Shown piece by piece: positions 1-12,704 of a DNA stretch of 64,000 nt. Where the stretch lies: the NCBI GenBank assembly GCA_036898135.1, contig CM072513.1, positions 83,356,532 to 83,420,531 on the forward strand, given 5' to 3'. This DNA is from Oncomelania hupensis (lineage: Eukaryota; Mollusca; Gastropoda; Littorinimorpha; Pomatiopsidae). The position numbers and the translations under genes were made by a program. Within the stretch, counting starts at the first letter, position 1. Every line of letters begins with the position of its first letter. Under the pieces are notes generated by a model. It made no database searches. It was not told the DNA's origin and saw only the letters and a program-made list of their open reading frames with translations.

Positions 1-1745
1 TCCCACACTCTGCAGTCCATGCTTGACCTTCATCTTTTGTTCCGTTCTTTTCTTCTTCTCTACTTTTTCTTTTATTTCTTCTTGGCCTCTTTTTTTTTCT
101 CATTTGCCATTGCTTCGCTTAGCCACCTGTGGGAGGTAGCGTCTGCCACAGTTGTGTAGCAGAAAGCGGCATCTTCTGCACTGCGCTCCAACGGTTGTGA
201 ACCCTTCTGCAGCATCGTCCCGTTATTGCTGACAACTCCCGTAAAACGGTTGAAGGTTTTTGATGGTTATGGGTTTCAGGTATCGTGGTGGACGCTGCTG
301 GGTACGGATAGTACAGGAGTTTGGGGTAGATGTTCACTTGTGAAGGGGTTAGTGTGTAGGAGTTTGGGGCAGGTAGGGAAAGTCGGGGTGGCTGTTATGT
401 TTGAGATAATAAAGTATTGTTGAGTGTTGAATGTGGGGTCATTTCTGTTTTTCTTCTCAAGGTGGCAGGTTGGCTGTTGGCTGAAGCTGGGCCTGTGTAT
501 TGTTGGCTATATTAGCGATGCACTGCTACGTCTTTTGATAATAATGTTTGGGGTGAGTGGGGTACAGGAAGGGTACGAGGTAAGAGAGCGGGCGTGATGG
601 AGAGTGGGAGGGAGAGGGAGCAAGCAAAATGGACTGTCTGTCTGAAGACTGACCGGCAGCACTACCGCTGTTGTATGTGCTCGACGTATGGTAAAAAAAC
701 TGGACCTTTTTACACCTTATCAGGGGACAGTTTCTTTTTCCTCCCCCACATTCTCCCTTCTTAGTTACTCTCCCCACTCCACCTCAGTCTCCCGTCCTTT
801 TCTTGGTTTTTATATCCTTTTCTTGGTTCGTTATCTCATTTTCTTGGTTTGTTATCTCCCTTTCTTTCTTTCTGTGACCTGCCTTTCACTCTCTCTTACC
901 TTGTCATTTCTTTCCTGTCTTTTCTGTGTCCTGGCATCCTATACAAAAGTCGGCACATGAGATCTGCCCACTGCAGTCTAAAAGGGTGTAGGTGTGTGTA
1001 ATTTCCGTGCCGTTCCCATCAAGCTTCTGGAGGCTGTGGGCTGCCCAGTGCACACAGGGCTCTAATGGATAATGCCAGACTGATGTTTTCACTTGTAGGC
1101 AAGATAACTGATTGCCAAAACTAAAAACTAAAAAACCAAACAAACATATTTTTTTTCCCAATACCTTTTCTTCTTCTTCTTCTTCTTCTTTCTTGTCATT
1201 GGCTTGACGTTTGGATGAAGAGAAAAGGCAGGCTATTCTTAGAAGAAAGTTTTAAAGCGAAAACAGCTGATTGATGTGATGAAGGGAGATAGAGAGAAGA
1301 AACAATGCGATAAAAGCAGGAGTGGAAAGAAGGACAAAGGATGAAAAACAACAGAAAAGGAAGAGGAAGAGAAGAAGAAGACGGGGAGAGGGGAGGGGGG
1401 AGCAGAGGATGAATAGTGGGAAGGAGAAAATAGTGTGGAAAGTAGACAGACGCCAGTCATGTATGTTGAGCCTTTCTTCCGTTATTACCTACTTTCATTC
1501 TCACAACGGTTTTGGTCTTGGGCAGTGTTGTACCTACTTCTTCTCTTACCCTGCAGACAAAGAACCATTGCACCTGAGAGGCTCTTCACCTCCGGCACTC
1601 CTTTCTACCACCCCGTCACCCTCTCATCCTCCACACACACACACACTCCCAGTTCACTCTCATTTCCAAACCAGACACGCAGACAATTACCTGTAAAACT
1701 CCTGTGGGAACCCCAAACACAAGGGAGATGAGATAGGTTGTGGGG

Positions 1746-1747
<2 letters not shown>

Positions 1748-1801
<54 letters not shown>
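1748..1801. repeat. (AG)n microsatellite
   Basis: 54 bp of pure AG. Confidence 0.97.
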
Positions 1802-1804
<3 letters not shown>

Positions 1805-2610
1805 GGGGACGGTGGGCTCTAGGAAAGCGTTTATCAAGGCGAGTGCAATGGGTGTCTAATCGGTGTGCAGATTGCAAAGGAGAGAGAGGAGGAAGAAAGG
1901 AGAATTGGATAAAGAGAAGAAAAACAGTAGGGACCTTTCAGAAGCAAGCGATTTTCGTTGTAAAAGCGATTCAGCGTTATTTTCTTTACGTGACGTCAGC
2001 AGTTTACGCTCACCTTAGTATGCAAAGCTGAATGTTCACGAAATCTTTCTCGGTGGTTTCGTGGAAAAGGACTTTCCCACGAAGTTGACTTTGTGGCTAC
2101 ATTTTGTTGATAACATCACTTATATCATCCAAAAATGATGTTATTTTGTGAAAGATTGTAGTCGTAAAGACGAAGGAGAGATAAGGTCATTGTTTACACT
2201 GGTGTTTAATGAAGACGTGGACGAAGAAAAGAGAATAGTGACTCGCAAATCATCTCTTCCAGGTTTTAGTTCCAGCAACTTGAGCTGCTATTTCAGGTGG
2301 TCAATGAAGTTGCGCTATAAAAAAAAACGATTTGCTTTCTTCTTGTAGTCTTTGAACAGAAAGAAACTGGGCATGTTGGGAAATGTGATTTTCTGTACTT
2401 TATTGAAGAGGCGGCGTCCTGGCAACCGGCTTTCTCTTTAAGGAGAGAAGATGGTATAAAATTGAGAAAGAGAAGAAGAACGAAGCGGTGTTTATAGTGT
2501 ACAAAGAGTAGAGAGTTAGGGGCGGGGGCGGTTAGCTAAGTACCCGTCATCAGCGAGGGTTTAAGGTTAGAGGCAGGCTTGCACGTGGACCGCTGTGATG
2601 CCATCCACCT

Positions 2611-2696
2611 GTACCTAAACGTCGTAGCCAGCACCATCAGTACCTAAACGTAGCCAGCACCATCAGTACCTAAACGTCGTAGCCAGCACCATCAGT
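2611..2696. repeat. 29-bp tandem repeat, 3 copies
   Basis: Unit GTACCTAAACGTCGTAGCCA then GCACCATCA; the middle copy lacks three bases. Confidence 0.9.
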
Positions 2697-3271
2697 AGCC
2701 GTCGTATTGGCGATAATAGGAGAGGGTCGTCATTGTCATCCTTGCAACATCGTTTTTGTCGTTGACGATCCCCATCGTCTTTAGCAGCGAGCATTATGAG
2801 CAGCATCAAGAGCAGCACCGTCCTTTTGTGCAAGTCGTGTACGCTTGTTCACCATCACGTATGCCGCGTGTAAATATTATTTTTGCTAGGAATGAAGTAG
2901 TGAATGACCTTGCATGCACACTAGATGCACGCGTGGTGCCTGCATTATAAATGAAGCTGAGTTTGTCAATGGAAATGCTGATGGTACCACATTACATTGT
3001 GTCATTAGTAACTGATGAATGAGTGTGTCCGTGTGTGTGGGTGTGTGTGTGTGTAGAAGCTAGGTTTTGCCACTGTGAGTGCAGCAGGAGACAAAATACT
3101 TAGACAACACCTGTGTCGCAGATTTTCCCCACCCAGACAACATTCGTCAATCACCATTTTTGGTACAAGCAGGAAGTGCTGATGATGAACTCTGGTGTGG
3201 CCTGATTTCAATGGATATTTCAGACGCACATGCAGGCATAACACACACGTATGGGAAATAGTAATAGTACC

Positions 3272-3436
<165 letters not shown>

Positions 3437-4076
3437 TCATGTATATCTGTTTAAATGCGTGAATCTGTATGTATGGTCTTTATCATCTTGATGAAGAAAG
3501 ACGTTAATAAAATAACCAACCAACCACACACGTATGTACACAGGTACAGGACCGCTCAAACATCGCATACATAAACGGACGCATGTACCCATGCTCACGC
3601 GCGCGCACACACACACGCACACACACACATACTCATGCGCGAACACTCGGAAGAGAAACAAGGGAAAAGAAAGATGGGGAGAGAGTGTCTATCTGCCTGT
3701 CTGTCTAGTACTGTATCTGTGCTGCGGCAGCTGCTCTGTGAATAACTGTGTTTCGGGGTTCAGTGACCTTAACAGCAGCGACATCATCAATCTTTGGAAG
3801 AAATTGGAAAGGCCGTCGCCAAAATAATAGATCTTGTTAACGCTGCACTGGCCTCTTCAGTACCAGTATCTTTTCTGTGCTGTACTGCCGTTTCTCCACT
3901 GTACAGTGATGCATCACTTACCAGTCTGTAGTCATTACACTTGTACGGCTTCTCATCCGTCTTATTGTTTTGTTGGTGAATGTAGCAAGCGCTGTCGTTT
4001 GTCTATAGCTTGCTACTTTACTGTGCTCGTTACTGTCTACATAACCATCTTTCACCTTGTCATGAGACTTCTTTTC

Positions 4077-4187
4077 CTTCTTCTTCTTCTTCTTCTTCTT
4101 CTTCTTCTTCTTCTTCTTCTTCTTCTTCTTCTTCTTCTTCTTCTTCTTCTTCTTCTTCTTCTTCTTCTTCTTCTTCTTCTTCTTCTT
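4077..4187. repeat. (CTT)n triplet array, 111 bp
   Basis: Pure TTC/GAA triplets, immediately before the small retroposed stub. Confidence 0.97.
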
Positions 4188-4232
4188 GACTAACAATGTC
4201 TCTAACATTGGCGTAGTCACAACAGGATGTTG

Positions 4233-4280
4233 TTCTTTCCAGTCCGCTGGACCCTATAAACAATGACAAACTAACTAACT
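4233..4280 (+). mobile_element. 48-bp retroposed stub, copy 3
   Basis: AACAGGATGTTG is repeated exactly at 4221-4232 and 4281-4292. The 48 bp between contain AGTCCGCTGGACC, the 3' end of the 706-bp element, followed by an (AACT)n tail. This is an extreme 5' truncation of that family or of a relative sharing its 3' end. Confidence 0.75.
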
Positions 4281-4767
4281 AACAGGATGTTGACCTCACT
4301 TGCTGGTGCTTGAATAACGACGATGAGTCTTGGATGCTGAACAGTTGCAAATGACCGGACCATTTCATTCTTCCACCGATTTGCTGAAGTACATTTGTAT
4401 TGTTTTATGCATCGATCATATTCGATCTGGGCTGTTCAACTCCGGCAGAGCGCGACGATCAACATCGGTCATTGTGGATTGACAGAACGATGTGTAACTT
4501 TCCCACGCTTCCATTGTGTAGTGTTCTATTTGTAGCTCTCTCTTCACAACACAGTTACACTCCATGCTCGTACCCCTCTACATGGGAGTCGTCCTTTTTC
4601 TCACGCGTGCGCGCTCACACACACACACACACGCACAAATCACCAATACTGTATAACACGATATGCGCTCTCTTCTTGTGGCTGGTCTGATTTAACTATC
4701 TCCTATCCTGTTGTTCCTCACTGAGGGGCGGACCACGGTCAGAAATGGATAGGAAATGGGTGGGAGA

Positions 4768-4820
4768 CATTACATTACATAGGTAGATTAACGTCCCCGG
4801 ACACATAGCGTATAGGGGAC
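4768..4820 (-). mobile_element. 53-bp retroposed stub with TAATG tail
   Basis: ATGGGTGGGAGA (4756-4767) and ATGGGTGGCAGA (4821-4832) flank a 53-bp insert with one mismatch. Read on the minus strand it contains CCGGGGACGTTAATCTACC and ends in TGTAATGTAATG. It looks like another severely truncated retroposon tail, from a different family. Confidence 0.55.
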
Positions 4821-4968
4821 ATGGGTGGCAGAGTAAATGTGCACCCACCATTTATATAGGCTCATTTCCGCTGTTCGGGGTGGTCAAACTATTGATCTGT
4901 GACAGGCAGCGGCCGTCAAACAATTGTCAAAAGCTGTATTGTACTTTTCTTTTTTATTTATTTAATTT

Positions 4969-4972
<4 letters not shown>

Positions 4973-5006
<34 letters not shown>
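4973..5006. repeat. (GT)n microsatellite
   Basis: About 34 bp of GT. Confidence 0.95.
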
Positions 5007-5007
<1 letters not shown>

Positions 5008-5045
5008 ACCTGCAACTCCCTTCACCCTCTCCCCCACCCCATCTG

Positions 5046-5540
5046 TGTCCGCCCCTGTAACTATATAATGTATGCAAGACTATATCAGTTTGGGACAGAT
5101 TATGCTGAAACTACTGTGCCCGCCCCTGTAACTAAATAATGTATGCAAGACTATATCAGTTTGGGACAGATTATGCTGAAACTACTGTGCCCGCCCCTGT
5201 AACTATATAATGTATGCAAGACTATATCAGTTTGGGACAGATTATGCTGAAACTACTGTGCCCGCCCCTGTAACTATATAATGTATGCAAGACTATATCA
5301 GTTTGGGACAGATTATGCTGAAACTACTGTGCCCGCCCCTGTAACTAAATAATGGGAAAAGACTATATCAGTTTGGGACAGATTATGCTGAAACTACTGT
5401 GCCCGCCCCTGTAACTATATAATGTATGCAAGACTATATCAGTTTGGGACAGATTATGCTGAAACTACTGTGCCCGCCCCTGTAACTATATAATGTATGC
5501 AAGACTATATCAGTTTGGGGCAGATAATGCTGAAACTACT
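5046..5540. repeat. 71-bp minisatellite, 7 copies
   Basis: Unit starts GCCCCTGTAACTATATAATG and ends ACTACTGTGCCC; starts near 5051, 5122, 5193, 5264, 5335, 5405 and 5476. The copies are nearly identical; the fifth has a small change (AATGGGAAAAGAC). Confidence 0.95.
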
Positions 5541-5860
5541 TTTTTCCCCTTGTTCATTGCGTAATAACTCATAACAGTCAAACGGGGCCAATTTATTATC
5601 AGCAGCAGCAGCAGGAAGAGAAATTTGGGGCAGTAGGTTTCCGGCGCTTACAGCTGCCGCGTGGCTTTCCGTTATGCCGTGCCGTACACTGCTGTACAAG
5701 AAACGTTGTCTTTCGTTCTAACAGCGCAGTATTGTAAACAGCCGCTTCCACCAATATCTCTACAGCTCATTGTCTTCACAACACCAACATTCACTTTCCC
5801 AACAATTGCACACCCTAACATTTTTCTGCCAAAAATTTACTTCTCTTTTTTTGTTCTTTT

Positions 5861-5946
5861 TGTTTTAATCCCATATTGCTTTAATCCCATACTGTTTTAA
5901 TCCCATACTGTTTTAATCCCATACTGTTTTAATCCCATACTGTTTT
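5861..5946. repeat. 16-bp tandem repeat, about 5 copies
   Basis: Unit TGTTTTAATCCCATAC. Confidence 0.95.
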
Positions 5947-6179
5947 TTCAGCTTTGTTAGCCACATGCTACCGAGGATTACGCCTCATTATCATTATCAT
6001 CATCACCATTGCTGCAATCTTGTCCATGTCTGTCTGTTCTGTTTGTGCCTGCGCAGCTGGTTGTTCTTCATTCTTGTCATCTTTCCTTCCGCTTGCCTAA
6101 AAAAGAAAAAAAAGGAAAAGATTTACGTACTGCAGGCTGTTCGTTGTTCACACATTGCTTTGTCAGTTGTAGATCAGAA

Positions 6180-6295
6180 GGAAGGAGAAAGAGAGAGAGG
6201 GAAAGGAAGTGAGTTTGACAGGAAGGAGGAAGGAGAAGGAACAGAAAGAGAGAGAGGGAAAGGAAGTGAGTTTGACAGAAAGGAGGAAACGCTAA
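6180..6295. repeat. 57-bp tandem duplication
   Basis: Two copies of a purine-rich unit containing GGAAGTGAGTTTGACAG. Confidence 0.9.
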
Positions 6296-6464
6296 GTTTG
6301 GGGTTTACTATTCGTTAACTAATGCATGGCAGGCTAACTGGTTCTACGTTGGAAAGAAAGGAAGGAGAAAGATGGAGATTTCAGATGCGAGAGGTAATGC
6401 GGAGGAGGTGACAGAAGACGAAAAAAGAATTTTAAAAAGAGGAGGGGCAAACGGAAAAGAGACG

Positions 6465-6857
6465 GAGATAGAAATGTAGATATGCTTAGAGAGATGGAGA
6501 GAGAAATGTAGATATGCTTAGAGAGACGGAGAGAGAAATTTAGATATGCTTAGAGAGACGGAGAGAGAAATGTCGATATGCTTAGAGAGATGGAGAGAGA
6601 AATGTCGAAATGCTTAGAGAGATGAAGAGAAAAATGTAGATATGCTTAGAGAGATGAAGAGAAAAATGTAGATATGCTTAGAGAGACGGAGAGAGAAATG
6701 TAGATATGCTTAGAGAGATGGAGAGAGACATGTAGATATGCTTAGAGAGACGGAGAGAGAAATGTAGATATGCTTAGAGAGATGGAGAGAGAAATGTAGA
6801 TATGCTTAGAGAGATGGAGAGAGAAATGTAGATATGCTTAGAGAGACGGAGAGAGAC
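6465..6857. repeat. 32-bp minisatellite, about 12 copies
   Basis: Unit TAGATATGCTTAGAGAGATG then GAGAGAGAAATG, with C/T and A/G variants between copies. Confidence 0.95.
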
Positions 6858-7288
6858 GGCGAGCGTAAAATGGACAAATAAAAGAAGCCAAGTAGTGGAG
6901 ATGTATAGAGAAGTAAAGCTGTAGAAAAAGCTAGAATCTACATCGAGGTGGCGTGGTCTAATTCGGCACTTGGTTGCTGTCAGGAGCGGTAAAACCATCG
7001 CACCAATTACACAACTGATTTTTCAACCAACACCCACGGAAATCAGCACGGTGCCAGGAGGAAAACTGGAAACTTCAACTTGTATTTCAAGATGTCGAGA
7101 TGGAAGATAAAGTCGATCGTTCTTATTATGATGATGTTGAAGATAAGATAATGAGGAAGAGAATAGGGAGGGGGTGAGGGTGGGAGGGGAGATGCAGAGG
7201 GAGTAAATTAAGAGTGGGAATGGGAATGGCAAGGCCGGGAAAGCCTAGGAAGAGAAACAAGGAGTGACTTGGGTTGAGCGAAGGTGAG

Positions 7289-7291
<3 letters not shown>

Positions 7292-7329
<38 letters not shown>
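7292..7329. repeat. (AG)n microsatellite
   Basis: Pure AG followed by a G-rich purine stretch to about 7375. Confidence 0.95.
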
Positions 7330-7332
<3 letters not shown>

Positions 7333-9240
7333 AGGGAGGGAGAGGGAGGGAGGGAGGGAGAGAGGGAGAGGACAGGGGTGAGGAGAGAAGGGGGGTGGAG
7401 GGATAGAATGGGGTGCAATAGCGTGTTGATTATGTGCTTAGCAGGCAGGTGAAGTTGACTAATGAACTTCTGTTAGCGGCAGAGAGAGAGGGAGACCAGG
7501 AAGTGCCGAAACTAAAGACAGGAAAGTGGAAGTCGTTCTTTCACTGCATCTTTACCTGCACATTCCTCTTCTCTCCTCCTCTCTCCTCCTCTTGTTCTTC
7601 TCTAGTTTAAACATATTTTTCTTTCTCAGTGTTGCATCAGCAAGTCTGATTGGGTCATGATAACTGGTTTATAAATCAACGTTCATTTTCCCACTCCAGG
7701 GAAATCAAATAAACAGGACATCGAGGTGAGTGAATTGTTTAATCAATGTCATTGAAGAGAAACTGATATTGCCTCGTTAAATATCTACTTGTAGAGCTAA
7801 GTCGTAATAGAGAAGATTAACAAAATACCAAGTTGGTCACAGCAAGGAGCGAAGATCAACAATTTATTTTATTGTTACAATGGAAACAAAAATTGGTCAT
7901 GATAAATTCATTTGGTTGGTTTTGTTTCGAAACGAGACGAAGGATGGAATTAAGAGTTGAAGTCCCCACCTAATTGAAGAAAACATTAACAAAGCAGGCC
8001 ATAGCAAAAGCGAAAAATGCCAAGTTGGTAACGGATATTAGGCAGTGATGCTAAGTAATGGCGATAGTAAGCGATGATGCCATCACAGCCAGCACCTACA
8101 CTACGTGGTAACAGAGACCACATTGAAAACCGTTGAAGCAGGTTTGAATGACAAAATGAAAACCTAAATAGTGACATTGGCAGCAAGCCAAGTTTGCAAC
8201 ACCTTTATCTGCTACAAAGTCTTATTGCCGCTGCTACAGCAAAAACAAAAAAGCGCCTTTCTGCCAGTCGCTTGTCGCAGTTGTCCCGAGGCGGTTCCCA
8301 CGCTCCGCCGCCGTCGTTGTTGTCTAGTCGCCATGACGACGCCGATGCCAGACCATTCTTTCGCCATCGATGAATGATCCATGATATTTGGCCCTTAACG
8401 GCGGTAACAGTCTTAGCGGCCCGCGCTACTGCTACGCCGTTCTGCAGTTAGAATTGCAATACGCAGTACCATTCCTTCAGTTCCAGAATAGCTCAGACGT
8501 CTACCGGGGTTGGTCCCCAGTTGTCTCATATTTACCACCACTCGCAATATTTAGTGCCAATCTTGCGTAGGTGTAGGCTTATGTGTTTGTTTTCCACGGC
8601 TCTGTGACGCAGCTTCTGCGCTCCCTTTGAGAAAAAGTCCCGAATTTTACATTAAGCTGTCAACAATTTTTTTTTTTTAATCCGGATCCATTTTAAGTGA
8701 AGTGCCAGACTTGACGGTTTTGGTGTTCATTTATTTCACAAAGCAGATACGGCAAAACATCAGGGCGCACAAAAGCACTAAGCTTAAATGAGTACTACCC
8801 AAAAAAATAATACTATAATTATGTCATAAATGTCTGTGGCGGACCACAGCAAACAGCAAACAAAGCCATTGGTGTAAATGCGAGAAAGAAGCAAATTCAA
8901 AATAAACAAGTAAAATACAAAAATAAGGTCAATTGAGTACTGTTTTAATAAATGGATTTTGTCGATGCAGCTATTTTTTCGGAAAAAATACTTCACGTCA
9001 TGCTGCCGCAGAATACAACATTAACAATAATGGACCGTTCATGTCCAAGTATTGCGTCATCCGGTTTACGTCACGGGATTTAATGTGTTTGTTAGGTGGA
9101 CTCCAAACTGGCGATTGCGATAAATATGGCTGTCAATTAGACTTGCTAGATTGCTTTGTCTGTTGCCTGGGGTTTTGTTTTGCAGGCAGTATTTTATTGA
9201 CGTCTTTTTATGCTGAACAAACATTTGTTCAATGCTATTT

Positions 9241-9424
9241 GGGCCAGCTCCAGTGTTGTCCAGGGCCAGTTCCAGTGTTGGCCAGGGCCAGTTCCAGTGT
9301 TGTCCATTGTTGTCCAGGGCCAGTTCCAGTGTTGTCCAGTGTTGTCCAGGGCCAGTTCCAGTGTTGTCCAGGGCCAGTTCCAGTGTTGTCAAGTGTTGTC
9401 CAGGGCCAGTTCCAGTGTTGTCCA
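9241..9424. repeat. 22-bp minisatellite with partial units
   Basis: Unit GTCCAGGGCCAGTTCCAGTG plus TT, with extra short GTCCA-TGTT pieces; about eight units. Open frames through it are repeat translations. Confidence 0.93.
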
Positions 9425-9742
9425 GCGTGTTACTCGCTTTTGGTTAAGGGAAACAACCCCTGTGTATTGTTTTGTGGTTTCCAAATGATGGATGCGGTTT
9501 ACAAGCTTTGAGGTCTCTAGGGTGGAAAAAAAATCGATTTTGCAGTGGAAACTAGTTTGAAGTTTTTGTTAAATACCCAAAGGCATACCCCCCTCTCACT
9601 TAGAGAGAAAGACAGAGAGAAAACCTGATTGCACAGCAAACAAGCAGCGTACGTTAAAGAGTAGTTCCAAGAACTTAAAAGTATGAAGTTAAAATGTACA
9701 TATAACAGTACTTAACTGCCTTGTTTTCTTTCTCCTCCCGCT

Positions 9743-10448
9743 TCCCCTTGGGGTCATGAGCAATCTTGCCACTGTAGATTGTTCAAACCTATAAAGGGAA
9801 CAGTGAAAGCCACAGTTGAAAACCTGTCTTTTCTTTATAGGCAAGACGCTTCACTGCGGCAACAGTACCCCCGTTGGAGTGCCGGGGGTTTTCAGTATAA
9901 ATAGTATCCCCACTTTATGGAAATTTAGTGCTTTAAATTCCCACTGTCGCTGTCTTCCTCATTTACTCTTTTCTATTCCTGCTCTGTCCTTCACTCTGCT
10001 ATACTATCTTCTTCTTCGCTAGATCAATGACCTACCTTTTTTCTTGAAAACTCTTCCTGGACAAGACTCCTTGTTTGTGTATGAGGTCTGTTGGATCAGC
10101 TTGGGAGTGTTGGACGCTTTCTGCCGGGTGGTCACTAGGGCTTCCTATGAATGTACTATTTAGCACTATAGGCATTTTATATGTATGTGTTTGGTTGATG
10201 ATTTATAATGATGTTTGTATTCTATTTTGTTTTTGTAACCGGGGTGTTCGCGTAGTTGAGGTCAACCCTCAGCCGTCCCCCGCGTGGGATGTCTTTATTG
10301 TAAAGTGACTGGCCGGTGGAGGGCATTCAATTTTCCCACTGGGGTTGTTTCGGCAGATCTTTTATGCGGATCGGGGGTTGTCCGGTCCTGATTTGGCTCG
10401 GAAGAGTCCGCTGGACCTAAAGCAACAATAAATCAATCAATCAATCAA
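9743..10448 (+). mobile_element. Retroposed element, copy 1 (706 bp)
   Basis: TCTCCTCCCGCT occurs exactly at 9731-9742 and 10449-10460, bounding a 706-bp insertion with an (AATC)n tail at 10430-10448. About 570 bp of it is shared with the inverted copy at 62193-62768. Simple-repeat tail and target duplication indicate target-primed retroposition. It is either a SINE or a LINE 3' end; no RT-like protein was recognised. Confidence 0.85.
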
Positions 10449-11925
10449 TCTCCTCCCGCTGTTGTTTATTGTACAGTCATCGTGTACACATGTTCTATGC
10501 CTTCTCCTGCCCCTCCCCCACACACATACTTAGCGGGGGCGTAGCAATGTGAAGTGTGCAGTGACGCAGTTGAACTTGTTTGAAATTGTTGAAAGCCTCT
10601 GTGCAACTTTTGCCGTTGTGAATGAAGATGCTGCACACAACACAGCTCCCTAGCCCTGTTGGCGCTGGTACCCACAGATTGTACACAGATCTCAAAAACG
10701 GGGGATGAAATCATTGTTCTTATATAGCGCACTTTCACACTCAAACAGCTCTTCGGGGAGCTGGCCAAAGTCACGATCTGATCCCAGGTGCTCAAGAAGC
10801 TACTTGCAACAAAGCTGTGTGACGCCAAGGAACACATAGAGAAAGAAGCGTCTTCTGAAGTCTGTTCTTTAGTCAAAGATGCGAGCCGGGTTTTCCATGA
10901 AGCATAAATAATGAAGACAATGGGAGCTTGTGCCATCTAGGAAGCGCAAAGAACGGCTTTGTTGTGTCGTAAATACAGCCACCATTGTCGCTTTAAATAT
11001 GCAGTCTAACACAATGTTGGCATTGGTCGTACATTACTGAAATTGCTGTCCATAAACAAATTCAGTGGTGTCATGATTGCAAACACGCAGCACCGTTCAG
11101 TTTTGTCGATCACCTTGTAAAACGCATGCGTCTTTCCCAGACTTGAATATTTATTTTCTTGTAAATGAACTCCGTTGCGGTTTGATAAGACGTAAACTAA
11201 GCCGTGTAACTTTAAAGGAAATTACTTTCGGTTTGAGACTACTTACTAGCTCAAAGCTTTTAGGCGGATTGGTGGTTGCGTTGTGAAGTAAGAAGTCAGC
11301 ATGGTTTATTTGCTCAGTGTTTATCAGCCCAGGACGGGAATGGTGGGTATGGGGTGAAGGTGTTGGTGCTTTGTGGTACTATGGACGCCATCTTTTCACT
11401 TCAGTTGCATACCGCCAAGGTGCATTACGGTTGGTTTGCTTGCTCATGCATTCACTTCTCCACATCCAACCAATCGTGTTTATTGGTGAACCGCTTGCTG
11501 CCCCTGTCAATTGTGATGCTTACTATCGCTACCTTGCCAACGTGTACAGTAGGTTCTGTAGTAGTGATGGTGGTGATGGAGGTGGTGTTGTTGAGGACGG
11601 TGATGACATATACTTTGCTTTATTTGCTTGTTTGTATTTTCCATCGCGAGTCGGATGAAGCCATTGTTGAAGATTTATTAGGCGGTTGTTAAAAGATGGA
11701 TGCCGTTTTGCGGCAGTGCTGTGGATGAACTAAGCTTAGCCAAGTTTAGGGTGTACGGTGATCAGTACATTAGCCCACTTTTGCCCGGAATGTTTTGGAA
11801 CAGCGCTGCAGCAAGGGCTCAACTGCTTCTCTAAGCAAGCAAAGCGGCTACTGCGCATTCTCAAACTATGTCAATGAACGGAACCTATTTTTCTTTTCTC
11901 AGTATTACAGTCTGCGCATTGACAC

Positions 11926-12012
<87 letters not shown>
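11926..12012. repeat. (ATG)n triplet array
   Basis: About 87 bp of GAT triplets next to a TTTATAGCGCC motif, which may be the 3' end of a minus-strand retroposon with an (ATC)n tail. Confidence 0.93.
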
Positions 12013-12650
12013 AAAAGCTTTATAGCGCCGATGTGCATGAAAGTCTATACTCATGTCAAGTACACAAGATTAACTTCCAGTGGCTGCCTTTGTTGATTTG
12101 TGGTACTATATTGTGTTGCTCAGTTTGCGGTCCTTGGTTTGGCTGCAGCGTATTGAGGATGTTGAGGAGCAGAAAGATGTTGAGGTGTAGAAAAAGGTTG
12201 AGGGTCAGATGAGGTTAATTGATAATGGGGCCTTTTTATTTTGGCTGTATTTTGAGAGTGAGTGTGCGATGAGGGGGGGAGAGTGGAGGGTGGAATATGG
12301 TGCCAGTTTGACGAAAAGGGCTCGTGGTGTGTATTATAGTGCACGGCTGCGTATGTTGGTGTGTTTATGTGTGGAGACGAAACGGCTGCAGCAGTAGCGT
12401 GAGGCGAGTGCAGGGTAGGCCAGGCATGCGGGTACGGGGTGGATTTTACGTCACAAGCGGTTGTAGAGGCAGGCACGGTGCCAGACAGCTACAGTACGCG
12501 TCTTGGCATCCACTGTGTGGGGGGGGGAGAGGTGGGGGTGGTTGGAAAATGGTTTACAATGAAACAAGTGGTGAACAATTTGTCCAGGTTTTGTAGGCTG
12601 GGAAGATGGGTTGGTTCAGGTGTGGAGGGAGATGGAAAGATGACAGAGGA

Positions 12651-12704
12651 ACACAGGTAGCTTTTGGAAGGTTTCTCAGAGTAACACAGGTAGCTTTTGG
12701 AAGG
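12651..12704. repeat. 33-bp tandem duplication
   Basis: ACACAGGTAGCTTTTGGAAGG appears at 12651 and 12684 with a short spacer. Confidence 0.85.

Noticed and set aside
8933..9511. 192-residue frame with a Val/Gln/Cys/Pro-rich repeat
   Set aside because: The second half is the 22-bp minisatellite; the first half has no recognisable domain or signal.
10075..10308. Similar 60-residue frames here and at 62371-62559 (minus)
   Set aside because: Both lie in the two copies of the retroposed element; shared frames reflect DNA similarity, and no family was recognised.
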